A DNA stretch of 44,018 nt from Perkinsus chesapeaki (lineage: Eukaryota; Perkinsozoa; Perkinsida; Perkinsidae): assembly GCA_013115145.1 (NCBI GenBank), contig JAAPAO010000276.1:1-44018 (forward strand), in the 5' to 3' direction. Under the pieces are notes generated by a model that saw only the letters and a program-made list of their open reading frames with translations, searched no databases and was not told the origin of the DNA. Positions 32,928 through 42,969 of the stretch are shown here, in pieces. The position numbers and the translations under genes were made by a program. Positions within the stretch are counted from its first letter, which is position 1. The number at the start of each line of letters is the position of its first letter.

Positions 32928-34583
32928 TTAAAACTGAACCGGTCCAGCGTGCCACAGCTGCCAGTGCTTGTCCCAAGTCTTCTTGAACTTCCAGAAACCA
33001 ACAAAGGCGTTGAAGTTCACGTTAGAGACAAACTCCCACTTGTTGGCAATTTGCTCCACCGTGTTGCCCTTGATATCGAGGGAGACACCAGCACCAGCGA
33101 GCTTGATAGAGACACTTGTGCCGATCATACCGTAGGCTGAGATATCATTATGGGGCTTGGCAGTGCAACTGATCTTAGCCTCAATGGTCCAGTTGATAAT
33201 GTTACCAATCTTCGGCAGATTAACGTTAAATGATACCGAAACGGCTGCCTCACCATAGAAGGTCCTTTTGTCGGGTTGAAGGAGAGAGGTTCCACTTGCC
33301 TTACCGGAGATGCAGACGTTAATGGAGAGGCTAACTCCCTCACCGAACTGGAACACTACGGCACATCCACCAGCCTCGAAGGACAGGTCAAGTACAGCGG
33401 CATCAGCATCCTTCTTGAGGCTCACTGAGAGGCTCAAATGGGCAGTGATGTCCGGATTGACGACATCCTTATAAGTCATACCGGCCTTAACGGAAACGGA
33501 GACATCGAGGGAGGCGTCGACTTGGGCGAAGAGACAATACTTCTGATTGGGATCAGCAGACTTGCCATCGCTGCATCCTTTAGGGAACTCGAAGCTGAAG
33601 ACCTTGACGAGCTGACGCTGGGATAGGGCATGGAAGTAGATATCAGCGGCAGAGTTCTCTTGAATGGTGAAGTACTCGATACCGCTACCGCTTTGACGGA
33701 GAGATCGACGAGCGCTCATCCAATCAACAGCAACGTGGTCCTCGAAGAAGGCACGAGACCTCTCAGGAAGGAAATCACCGGAGATGTACTCGGGCATCAC
33801 AAGAGGAATGCTGCCGGCCTCAGCGAGACGACGCTGAGAATCCACACGGTAGGTCTGGTACATGGCTTGAGCGGCGCCCTCGACACTGACGTCCTCTCCC
33901 AGAGACTCCAACTGCTCGAAAGTGGACTCCTGGAAGAGCTTGCCACCGACATAGGTATTGATGGCCAACAGCTTCACGGGATCTTGAGTGGCTCCGTCAA
34001 GGAAAAGGACCCATGTGTCGGGCATGAGACCAGTCTGATAGAGAGCAGTGTAGTTGGTGCCATCTACTGGGTCGACACCCTCAGGACCTTTCCTGGACCA
34101 CCTGCTCATCGTAGCACCCCTGAAGTCAGCAGTTCCCTCGTGGATCCAGCCCTGAGCTTCCAAGTCAGCCGTGTTCATGCCATCACTTAAAAGGCGACTG
34201 GCATAACTCTCGGCTGGAACCTCAGAGAGCAGAAACGACTGATGGTTATACAGTTGCTCGACCCTCTTGGACTCGGGAGACTCCACGGTCATGATGTACT
34301 GGTAGGGATAGTTAGGCATAGCCTTAACCGACACTTGGCCATCATTGGCGATGATGATATCCTCTCTAGTAGTAAGAGAGCCGTCTTCCATACCGGGCAG
34401 AGTGAGGCCATAGGTCTCCATCGACTGAGAGATACCGCAAGGTGCTGGCTTGCCGTGGGCATCGAGCAGATCAGGGTTACAGTAGTCCTTGGTGGTAACA
34501 CGCATACGCATGTTAGTTGTATCAGAGAAGGCAGCGCCTAGAATAGAAACAGAGAAAATACAGGCGATTAGTTTAGGAAGCAT
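32928..34583 (-). CDS. large secreted protein of an unrecognised family, paralog A
   Basis: Intronless, 551 residues from the ATG at 34583, chosen because it begins a clear signal peptide (MLPKLIACIFSVSILGAAFS); an upstream in-frame ATG at 34700 would put 39 residues before it. Conserved with paralog B: N-terminal DYCNPDLLDAHGKPAPCG, YGLTLPGMEDG and YNHQSF. A dibasic region (WMSARRSLRQSG) in the middle may be a processing site. The C-terminal part is beta-rich and Cys-containing, with KYCLFAQVDAS, GGCAVVFQFG, SCTAKPHNDISAYG and the terminal signature WKFKKTWDKHWQLWHAGPV. No catalytic motif was recognised. The 43% or so look of identity to B is by eye only. Confidence 0.9.
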   Translation of the reverse strand: MLPKLIACIFSVSILGAAFSDTTNMRMRVTTKDYCNPDLLDAHGKPAPCGISQSMETYGLTLPGMEDGSLTTREDIIIANDGQVSVKAMPNYPYQYIMTVESPESKRVEQLYNHQSFLLSEVPAESYASRLLSDGMNTADLEAQGWIHEGTADFRGATMSRWSRKGPEGVDPVDGTNYTALYQTGLMPDTWVLFLDGATQDPVKLLAINTYVGGKLFQESTFEQLESLGEDVSVEGAAQAMYQTYRVDSQRRLAEAGSIPLVMPEYISGDFLPERSRAFFEDHVAVDWMSARRSLRQSGSGIEYFTIQENSAADIYFHALSQRQLVKVFSFEFPKGCSDGKSADPNQKYCLFAQVDASLDVSVSVKAGMTYKDVVNPDITAHLSLSVSLKKDADAAVLDLSFEAGGCAVVFQFGEGVSLSINVCISGKASGTSLLQPDKRTFYGEAAVSVSFNVNLPKIGNIINWTIEAKISCTAKPHNDISAYGMIGTSVSIKLAGAGVSLDIKGNTVEQIANKWEFVSNVNFNAFVGFWKFKKTWDKHWQLWHAGPVQF

Positions 34584-34868
34584 TATTAGTAACAAGGTTG
34601 ATGATGATAAGAAACTAACGGCAAGCCACAGGACATTCCTCCCTACCAACTCAAGTACTACTAGGAGATTATAGGGTGCTAATGAAAAAGCCCCCGACAT
34701 CTAATACTGATAGCACCATGATAATAGGAGTGCGTCTACCGAACAAACCTAACTAAATACAAATGGTTGGTGCCGCCCTCGTAGAGAGGTACGGCAGTGA
34801 AGGGTAATAAACAAGGCTTTCACTAAGCACAAAGTGACTATAGGTACAATTGGCTCTAAAAGCGATCA

Positions 34869-36500
34869 TTATATAGTAACAGGACCGGCTTCGTACAACT
34901 GCCAACGGTAATCCCAATGCTTCTTAAACTTCCATACACCAGCCCAAGCGTGGAAATCGACACCAGAGATGAAGTGCCATTTGTTGTAAGCATGCTCGAG
35001 AGTGTTAGCCTTAACATCTAGGCTTACACTGGCATAAGCAACCTTAGCACTTGCTGAGGTACCGATTACACCGAAGGCTGTGATATCGTTATTGGGAGCT
35101 GCAGTGCAGTTAACCTTGGCGTTGATGTCCCAGTCAATTAGATCGCCAATGTGATTGATATGGACCATGAAGTTGACAGTGATAGCGACCTCTCCTTCAA
35201 TAGTGCCGTCGGCCTTCTTCTTGGCAGGGTCCTTGCTCGTCATGCACACTGATATGGCCAAGTGAGTGCTATCGGTCTGACCATACTGGAACACAACCGC
35301 GCATCCACCGGCATCGATCGAAAGGCTCACCACCGACTTATCCTTCTTGAGGGTGACAGCAAGAGCGAGATGAGCGGACTTGGCACCATCCTTGATATCG
35401 ATGAAGGTCATGCCCGCCTGGAGGGTGATCGAGGGATCCGCAGAGACATCAGCCGACACGAATAAACAGTACTTTTGTTCTCGCTTCCCAGCGGCGGCGA
35501 CACAACCCTTCGGGTACTCAAACTTGACGAGGTCGGCCAGAGCGCGTTGGCCGGCGGCATGGAAGTAAATGTCGGCAGCGGAGCCCTTCTCGATAGTGAA
35601 GTAGCTGATGCCCTTGAAGCCAGTGGAAGAGCGAAGCCTTCGCTTGCTCATCCAGTCAAAGTCACCATCATTCTCAAAGAAGAGACGAGTCTTCTCAGAG
35701 ACGAAGGGAGCATCAATCATATCAGCATCAACATGAGGAGCCTCGAGAGCAGAAGCTTCGCTGGCAAGGCGACGCCCGCCGTCAACTTGATAGGTGCTGT
35801 AGACTGCCTGCATCGCCTCCGACACGGTGGCGTCATCCTCAAGAGATTCAACATTCTCGAAAGTAGTCTCTTGGAAAACACGCTCGCCTAGGAATGTATT
35901 AACAGCGATAAGCTTGACGGGATTCTCATTAGTGCGGTCAGTGTAAAGAACCCAAGCATCGGGGATAACACCGGTCTGATAGAGTGCGGTGTAGTTGGCA
36001 CCATTGGTGGAGTCGACGCCTTGAGGGCCGTACAGAAGCCACTTGTTCAAAGAAACGTCGTCGGACACTTGCTCGAGCCAGCCGTCATCGGCCAAAGTTG
36101 CGCCCAGAGTGGAGGCTTCGGAGACCTCGGGGACGCTCTCGGCCACGACGAAGGACTGATGGTTGTAGAGCTTCTCAACGCCGCTATAGCTGGGAGAGTT
36201 GACCGACATGAGGAAGGTGTAGGGAAGTGCGGGGGTGGCTTGTACTGAGACTTGGCCGTCCTTAGCGATGATGACGTCCTCTTTGGTGGTTTGAACACCG
36301 TCTTCCATACCAGGCAGAGTGAGCCCGTAAGTTCCCTCGGCTTGAGAGGTCCCACACGGGGCGGGGTTGCCATTGGCATCTACAAGCCCTAGATTACAGA
36401 ACTTCTTCGTGGTCACATGCATACGGACATTGCCTTTACTGAGACCAGCATCAATGGAGATGAGTGATAGTAAGAGACAGAGGGATTTGCTGTAAAGCAT
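34869..36500 (-). CDS. large secreted protein of the same family, paralog B
   Basis: Intronless, 543 residues, signal peptide MLYSKSLCLLLSLISIDAGLS. Head-to-tail with paralog A, 285 nt apart, same strand. Shared blocks in order: FCNLGLVDANGNPAPCG, YGLTLPGMEDG, DGQVSV, YNHQSF, GANYTALYQTG, the dibasic WMSKRRLRSS, YFTIEKGSAADIYFHA, KYCLFVSADVS, GGCAVVFQYG, CTAAPNNDITAFG and the end WKFKKHWDYRWQLYEAGPV. The cysteines are conserved, which fits an extracellular disulfide-bonded protein. Most likely a tandem duplicate. Function unknown; surface, wall or host-facing roles are possible but not shown. Confidence 0.9.
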   Translation of the reverse strand: MLYSKSLCLLLSLISIDAGLSKGNVRMHVTTKKFCNLGLVDANGNPAPCGTSQAEGTYGLTLPGMEDGVQTTKEDVIIAKDGQVSVQATPALPYTFLMSVNSPSYSGVEKLYNHQSFVVAESVPEVSEASTLGATLADDGWLEQVSDDVSLNKWLLYGPQGVDSTNGANYTALYQTGVIPDAWVLYTDRTNENPVKLIAVNTFLGERVFQETTFENVESLEDDATVSEAMQAVYSTYQVDGGRRLASEASALEAPHVDADMIDAPFVSEKTRLFFENDGDFDWMSKRRLRSSTGFKGISYFTIEKGSAADIYFHAAGQRALADLVKFEYPKGCVAAAGKREQKYCLFVSADVSADPSITLQAGMTFIDIKDGAKSAHLALAVTLKKDKSVVSLSIDAGGCAVVFQYGQTDSTHLAISVCMTSKDPAKKKADGTIEGEVAITVNFMVHINHIGDLIDWDINAKVNCTAAPNNDITAFGVIGTSASAKVAYASVSLDVKANTLEHAYNKWHFISGVDFHAWAGVWKFKKHWDYRWQLYEAGPVTI

Positions 36501-37264
36501 GGCCTAAAAATAGGGATTGAAAGTAAACTGTTAGATCACAGTAAGAAGAAATTGCTACCCTCAACGCACAGCGCCCTCCGGTCCTTCGATTTCTCCCATA
36601 GCGAGAAGCTTTAGCACGCGTGCGCAGATCGGATGCTAGCATCAACCCTCGAGGAGCGACCTTACTTCATCTTCGTCGGTCAGAAATCATCTCACTCACA
36701 GAGCCTTTGGGGGGACGAACGGTCCCTTATTTCCTTTCTCCAAGGTGAGGCTTTATTGAATAGACCCTATTGGCGTTATTTCGTTGAACTTGACGGCGAT
36801 GAAGGGTCACATTTGTGCATGCGTGCAACTACCCCCCGAGCACAATTGGCTCGAAGCGTGCTTCCTAGAAGAAGCATGAATTCTACAGCCTTACCCTTGC
36901 CCTTGATAAAGAAAGGCCGGTAGCTACTACGAGGGGCGGCCGACTTCAAGTGCTCTCTTGAAATCAATCTACTGTATCACCACCCTTTTGTCTGCGCAAC
37001 CTATCTACCCTTCAGACAATCTTAACTTATTCAGAGCTAAAAGTGTTGATCAGGTAATGCAATTAACATTGATCAATATTAATAATGCTAACCCTTCCGA
37101 CTATAAGGCTCATAATGGTTCGTATAGGACGGTAGAAGTATGCCTGCTGGACATCGCGCTTCCGTGCTCTTTGATGACACGAAGGCAGTCGATGCCTTCG
37201 TGCTCCTCAACAGTTGGGTTGCTCTCGTGGTTTACTAGTGGAAGCAAATGGAGTATAACCCACT

Positions 37265-37301
37265 GCAGCTTTATAATAAGAACTTCTTATTATAAAGCTG
37301 C
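37265..37301. repeat. perfect inverted repeat, 18-nt arms, 1-nt spacer
   Basis: Arms 37265-37282 and 37284-37301 are exact reverse complements around C37283. The core is A/T-rich (TTATAATAAGAA) with GCAGC ends. Confidence 0.95.
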
Positions 37302-37332
37302 TCAAAGCGCTTTATAATACTTATTATTAAGA

Positions 37333-37351
37333 CACTTCTTATTAAGAAGTG
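37333..37351. repeat. perfect inverted repeat, 9-nt arms, 1-nt spacer
   Basis: CACTTCTTA (37333-37341) and TAAGAAGTG (37343-37351) flank T37342. Outside the arms GA and GTC would extend the pairing if one base were bulged. It lies 31 nt from the 18-nt-arm element and shares the word CTTCTTA with it. Confidence 0.85.
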
Positions 37352-38530
37352 GTCGAGTACGCTTTGAGGGCGCCACCCATCGTGGTATATACAGTGGAAT
37401 CCGACAAACTATATAGGGACAGAGATGGGACAAGATAAGGAATTATGATAGCTAAAATTATGAGACATTAACCCCTTTCACGTCATTGCCCAAAGAACAT
37501 TGCTCAACGACTCATCTCAGGCTCTGGGAATGTCCGTGGGTCCTACAGGAATGAACAACAGAGTCGTCTCTCCCTGCGGGTAGCTGTACTGTTTTGCCTT
37601 TGCTAACCGCAGCAACTGTTGCATGGCGCACAAGCCTCGCAAACGCTCCTTACTATTGTTACTAGTATACTTATGATCACAGCCACGCACTTGCCAAATG
37701 GAGTGTTTCAGAAACTCAGCTGTGCTGCTGCTGTGAGCCGTATCGCAATCTGACTGTGTGAGAATCTCGTGAGGAGAATACGAAAGCCATGGAGGATGGG
37801 AGAACACGGGAATACTTGTTGAGGAGATCCGAATACGACAAAGCTTCCCTTGAAGCCAGCGTCTGCTTTGTTGGATCGTGAAGTCTAGGACCATCGTGAC
37901 CGAGGCTCAAAGAAGGTTTGTCAAATAAATACTTGTTACTTTCTGTTATCTACAACTTCGCTAGTGATAAGTAGCTATTGGTTACTGTAGGTGGAGCGAC
38001 CATATAAGATGAGTGTAAAATGTACTCCCTTTTATCCTCACATGGCGACTCCCGAGTTGAAGGTCTCAAGGTCTGAAGACGTACAGACTTTCTAAAGATC
38101 GCCCTTTAGTTTTTTTTATGAAAACTGTCTGAAGTATAGCAGTGAAAGTCTCCCGAGGAGCTACACAGTCATACGCAAGCTCACGCCATACTATTCTCTA
38201 CGAAGGAACTCCAAGCACATGGAGCAAACGATCACTGCTGACTACAACAGGCCGACAGGCCTTCACGGGTCAGCGGTGTGACAACACCCAGTTGCTGAAC
38301 GTTGGCTCGCTCGTCGGACATCAACAATTACTATGAATTTCCTCCGAGTCGCCTTAGAATGGGAATTTACGGGACCCCTTTCAAGTACAACAGCTATCAC
38401 TACTTGTGCGTGATATGAAAAATATTTCAACGGTCACTTGCAAAGGCCTCCTCGAATATGGCCATCCTAAGACCGTTCACTGCCTGCATCTTAAACAGTG
38501 TGGAACACTGTGCCTTGTAATCTACCAAAC

Positions 38531-38564
38531 ACAACGAATCGTTGTAAAACTTTCACAGTGAAAG
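38531..38564. repeat. pair of adjacent palindromes, 1-nt spacers
   Basis: ACAACGA/TCGTTGT around A38538 (38531-38545) is followed four bases later by CTTTCAC/GTGAAAG around A38557 (38550-38564). The sequences are unrelated. Confidence 0.75.
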
Positions 38565-38896
38565 CCTTAAGGAGCATTTAAGCAGTTGTGCACACTCATG
38601 TCACATGATAGTGTAGAAAAGTGTCACGAGGCACGTGTATGGTTGCGGTGAACAGAAACTGGTCTCGACTGTGAGCGATATCAAGCTTGGTAATCGACAC
38701 GATTTACCGACATTTCCTGGGGAACTCGAAGGCCAGCGTTTCGTTGGATATGACAATAGTAATGTCTTGATGCGTGTCCTTTGAAGTTTTCGCGTCGTAA
38801 TCACGAACCCTATGCTACGCAGCAAACTCTTTAATAGCTTGCACTGAGGAGCTGCATTGACAAAAGCCAACCAAGAACCGCACGCACGGAAACTGT

Positions 38897-40278
38897 TCAC
38901 TCCATGGCAACTTCACCGCCGAGCTCAACAAACTTGGCAGCAATCGTATCTGCTTCTTCTCGAGGCACTTGTTTGGCCAGCACCTTGGGCAAGTTTTCGG
39001 ATGCCTACCCACACATGATAACAGTCACAAATGATATAGATGGTATGATGTGACAAAACAGTATTATACAACTCTATTCTGGTAGGAGAATTAGGCTCCA
39101 ATTAAACTAGTCACATAATTCCTGTTCGGTGAAGATGACAGTATAGGTATTGAACCCTCTCGGATGCACATAGATAAACTAACTGAGCCATACTCGGCTT
39201 TGGACAATAAACATATAATACATACAATCTGTATAGCTAATACAAGCAAAGGGCTACTCTATAACAAAACAGTGTTATATGATCGTGGTTAGGTCTCAGA
39301 GCCTCATGGGCTCGAAGGCTCCTTAGCAACTTACCTCTTTTGCCTCCTTCAATCCAAGCCCTAAGAGTTGCCGAATCTCCTTGATAACTTTGAGCTTGTT
39401 CTTTTCAGGAAAAGCTACAAGCTTCAAAGCCTAACAGAAGGATACTGAATGACAGCGACATCAACTCCGCTAACCAACTTACTGCCCCGCTAGCAGTCCA
39501 AAGATTCCCGACAAGAGCTCCAAATTGCGAAAAAAAACGCAGAGATCTCACCAAAAATGTCGGATCTCGATCGCGCTAGAACAGCGCGCCGCGGCAATAT
39601 TGCAAGTATGAGCACACTATCAACCGACGCTGAGACCTGTTTCGTGGTGCAGCATCCCGCCTGCTCCTCACGAGCCCACGCATTTGGCCATCGACACTCA
39701 AGAAAATGAATACGGTGGAATTGACAGAACGCCAGTTTCAGATGCTCGAGTCGTTGCAGAAAGGATACAGCCGAAAAGGTCGCCAAAGAATTTGCCTTTC
39801 CAAGGGAATTCTGCAAGTTAGAGCTGAAGTCACACGTTCTCCATGAAGCTAATACGTTGATTCTCACCTTGACCATCTTCGCCTGGGTACTCGACTCTTG
39901 TTGTTTCTCCACTGTGGCATCCTCCTCAGCTGGAGTTTCAGTACTTTCGTCAGATGCCTGAAGGAATGGTGAATGTGATGCGGAAGATAGGGAATTATAA
40001 TCGAGCTTTTAATAGGTTGCTTTTTTATTAATAATCTGTATTGCATAAACCAACGTTGATCGGTATAGACCCGTCGATATCCTTACCGATGGCTGGTTCG
40101 TCTCCAACACTGGAGGGCATGCCGCCCCCACCGGCGCGGATCCAGCGAGCATCTTGAATAGTTCCTCGAAATGGAAACCTTGCACAGCTTGAGATACCGA
40201 TGGCAGCTCCTGTGGTAGTACGCCAACTTGAGGGACCTGATCCAAGTTGCAATATCGTGGCGCGCGGTAGAATTTCAC
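38897..40278 (-). CDS. MRPL12: organellar ribosomal protein bL12 (L7/L12)
   Basis: Stalk protein of the large ribosomal subunit that recruits translation factors; the bacterial type here implies an organelle, most likely the mitochondrion. Exons: 40087-40278, 39868-39957, 39769-39810, 39335-39430, 38897-39004, joined to 175 residues, all phase 0. The C-terminal domain is clear: LKLVAFPEKNKLKVIKEIRQLLGLGLKEAKE, then PREEADTIAAKFVELGGEV, matching the bL12 factor-binding fold. The middle (SDESTETPAEEDATVEKQQ) is the flexible hinge. The N-terminal dimerisation region is weak (FHFEELFKMLAG) and a further 5' exon with the targeting peptide may be missing. Confidence 0.85.
39146..39190 (-). repeat. 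tRNA-like element with A and B boxes in a bL12 intron
   Basis: On the minus strand TGGCTCAGTTAG (39179-39190) fits the A-box consensus and GGTTCAATACC (39146-39156) fits the B box except for one A. Start-to-start distance is about 34 nt, too short for an intact tRNA. It looks like a tRNA-derived SINE or a decayed tRNA within intron 4. Confidence 0.5.
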
Positions 40279-41564
40279 GTGAAGTAAAAAGTGTCACCTT
40301 TCCTCGAGACACTAAAGCAGAGATAGACAGTGCCTTAAAATGCGCCTGTGCACGAACGATGAACAGCTAGAGGCCACACAACTTCAAGGATAAGCCTCGA
40401 AACCCAAAAAGTGCGCTTCGAGCTAAGATACGATAGAGTACGACAAGAAGGCTTCTAATAACGCGAACTGTTCCGAAACAATAGACTCCCTATTTCTCTT
40501 TATCTGTTGCTTTCATCATATCCGACCTGATTAGTGAATAGCATTGCCGGGTGCGGGAACGGTAGCATGCCAGGCAACGATGGAGCCGCGGGGGGCTTCC
40601 AAGACTTCCCCGCACCAAGAGGACGCGCCACTAATCTGAAGCCAATGAAGACTATCCAGGATTCCCTCCAACCCACTGCATCAGGACTTTTGCTATATAC
40701 AATGCTTGGTAACCTACCCTCGTGGCGGGTATGAAGTGCAATAATAATCACATCAATTCCTGTTCCGTTCCTATTTCCATGTATCACAAAGGCCAACTAA
40801 ACCACCCGGCAAAATAATAGGAAATATCGTTATTTTTCCGATATTGCATATATTATATCTCTAGGGACCCCCTTGTTGGACATTTATGATAAGTCCATCT
40901 TAGACTACTGAAGTAGCTAATCATCCCACTCGAATATCTCTTATCCTCTCGATGTTCATAATACTGTAAATGTGTATCTTTCTACCTCAAGAACTCAAGA
41001 ACAAGTAATGACGATGGAGTGTAGTCACCAAAGAGACTATTACGTAACCACGACAAGTCGACGAGCGCCTACCTCTCATGGCACATTTCCGAGAGCTGCA
41101 TTTGTTCCTTCGGTGCCAAGTTCGCAATTCTGGATGCTAAGGCTCTCACTTGTGGCTTGGCATCTATCAAATGAGCACTTTCCGCCGCGCACAGTCGAGT
41201 CGACGATAAAAACATTAAAACACTTCAAAGTGAGTCGGTGGGAATATATTCGGTCGGAATCGAGAGGTCGCTATTGAAGAGCTTTAATTCGATTTAGTTG
41301 TACAAATTACAATTAGGAACATTTATATAATCAAAATAAGTGCATAAATCAAAAAATGCGAACTAGACCATGGAAAAATATTTTATAATAGATTTAAACC
41401 CTAAAACTATTATGCTTTTTATTGATAATAGCAAATATTATAAAATTATGCGTTTGAGATTATAAAGATCTTCTAATGATTATCGCCAAGACTTCATCGT
41501 TATTATCAAGTCAGCAACTCTTCCCCCCCATATGCAACTGCAAACGCAACAATGACATCTCTAC
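40279..41564. other. intergenic, no supported gene
   Basis: Short opposing frames near 40500-40796 have Gly/Pro-rich compositions but no recognisable domain. A hairpin near 40826-40848 (AATATCG/CGATATT, 9-nt loop) and a very A/T-rich stretch at 41290-41470 are the only notable features. Confidence 0.45.
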
Positions 41565-42969
41565 CTAATAGGAACGTTGGTTTTGCCTTTTTTGACGTTG
41601 ATTCTGTCTGGCACGTTTCTTCCCAGACATTCGCCCTCCACTGAACTCGGCGTTCTTGAACTTCTTTCTATTCCTCGACGTCTGTCCTCCTTCAAATACT
41701 TCCCCAGCCGCACGCTTTCTGCCGCGCCTCGAGGGTGCGGGCGCTTCCTCCACTTCAACAACTTCGTCATCACCATCATCGGAAAGAAGTATTTCCTCGC
41801 GGCTTCGTGACGATGAGGAAGAACTGTCGTCCGATGACAAACTCAGAGTTGTGTAGTCCTGTCTCCATCGGGCCATCTGAAGTCGACAGCGATGATAAAC
41901 CAGCAATGTTCACACGGTGAGATTGTAAAGAATGTAGAGAATGTAAATTCCGAGTTCCTCGAAATTCTCCCCTCCCCGCGATTGTGATTCATACGCGTGC
42001 ATTCCACGATCGAGATAGATTCTCACTTTCTTTCTCTTTTCGCTGACCACTTCTATTTCTTCCAAGCTCTCCACGTCGCTAATGCAGCTACTCAACCCTG
42101 AGCTCTCGACAACATCCTCGTCCGCAACGTACGGCAGCAACCTCGTCTGGCGATCGCCGAATAACTCTGTCCATCGTGCACTGCGACACGAAGCCGCTGC
42201 GGCGCGGAACGCTGGAAGGACTCTATTTCGCCATTGCGAGTTCGATAGGCACCTCGCGGCATTGGCGAACGAGTCTCGGGGGACCTGCATAGATAGGAGC
42301 TTTGATGGGTTGGGAGGGCAATATCGGTGCGTGGACGTGAACGATGCCAACTCGACCAGGGGTTCCTCTAGCCCCACAGGAGCGTGTTTCTTCGGGGCAA
42401 ATAATGATAAGGAGTTATTGATCTTAAACTGAGATATAGTTGGAGAATTTTAATAGAAATTTTGTTACTAGAGCAAGGAGGAAAGTCAAAGCAGTCACTA
42501 AATAAATAGTTTTCCTATATGACTAACTGGCCTGAGGCCAGTGTCCTCGACTACTTCTGTGATGTATTGTGCTGCACAAGTGGTCTCCGGTTAATACCGT
42601 ACAAGCGTACATTCCCTACTGTATATGTAGTTCCAGCTACCCCCCTTCAAAACGCTGCGGTGGAAGCTCGACGAAAATGTTTACCTTTATGAACATCGGG
42701 CAGTAAGTTGATGGAGCTCGAGATACCATCTTGTGCTCCTCCACGTCCACTTCGACAACTTCACAATGAAAGCTATATGCTACCCAATTGAAGAAGGACG
42801 ATAGGAGAGATGCAACATCTGAAACAAAGTACACAAAATCGGACAAATACCACACGCGCCGAGACGATGTATTTATATGAATCATTGGTACTACAGATTG
42901 GCAGACCGTGTTTGAGGCCAAAATTTCGAGCGCCGATGTCACGTCTCCTACCACTTGGTGGTTGGCCAT
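41565..42969 (-). CDS. basic/acidic nuclear-looking protein, unknown
   Basis: Exons 42685-42969, 42027-42428 and 41565-41876 join in phase 0 to 332 residues. Part of the first exon may itself contain in-frame introns. The middle has an Arg-rich helix-like stretch (QWRNRVLPAFRAAAASCRSARW) and acidic blocks. The end is low-complexity: SSDDSSSSSSRSREE, DDGDDEVVEVEEAP, then the basic SRRGRKRA and a Gln/Arg tail (KKRARQNQRQKRQNQRSY). The basic clusters look like nuclear localisation signals. No known domain was recognised. Confidence 0.6.
42526..42542. repeat. perfect inverted repeat, 8-nt arms, 1-nt spacer
   Basis: ACTGGCCT (42526-42533) and AGGCCAGT (42535-42542) flank G42534. It lies in the intron between exons 1 and 2 of the 41565-42969 gene. 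A smaller one, TTGTGC/GCACAA around T42573, follows at 42567-42579. Confidence 0.8.

Larger units (their letters stand above)
36501..38896. other. intergenic region with long palindromes
   Basis: No gene supported in about 2.4 kb. A plus-strand frame at 36633-36923 has no signal, domain or splice partner. A short stretch here (acaattggctc, near 36841-36851) also occurs between the two secreted paralogs (near 34848-34858), so the spacers may be partly duplicated. Four one-nucleotide-spacer palindromes are listed separately. Confidence 0.5.

Noticed and set aside
33630-34190. Long plus-strand open frame (186 codons) and others opposite the secreted paralogs
   Set aside because: They are the antisense shadow of the minus-strand genes, whose signal peptides, conserved cysteines and paralog similarity make the real strand clear.
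36633-36923. Plus-strand 96-codon frame as a gene
   Set aside because: No signal, domain, neighbour exons or paralog; the spacer there shows only weak similarity to the spacer between the secreted genes.
39131-39200. Possible tRNA gene in the bL12 intron
   Set aside because: A-box to B-box distance is about ten bases too short for a tRNA.
40500-40796. Opposing frames in the bL12 to 41565 spacer
   Set aside because: Low-complexity Gly/Pro content and no splice-consistent extension.
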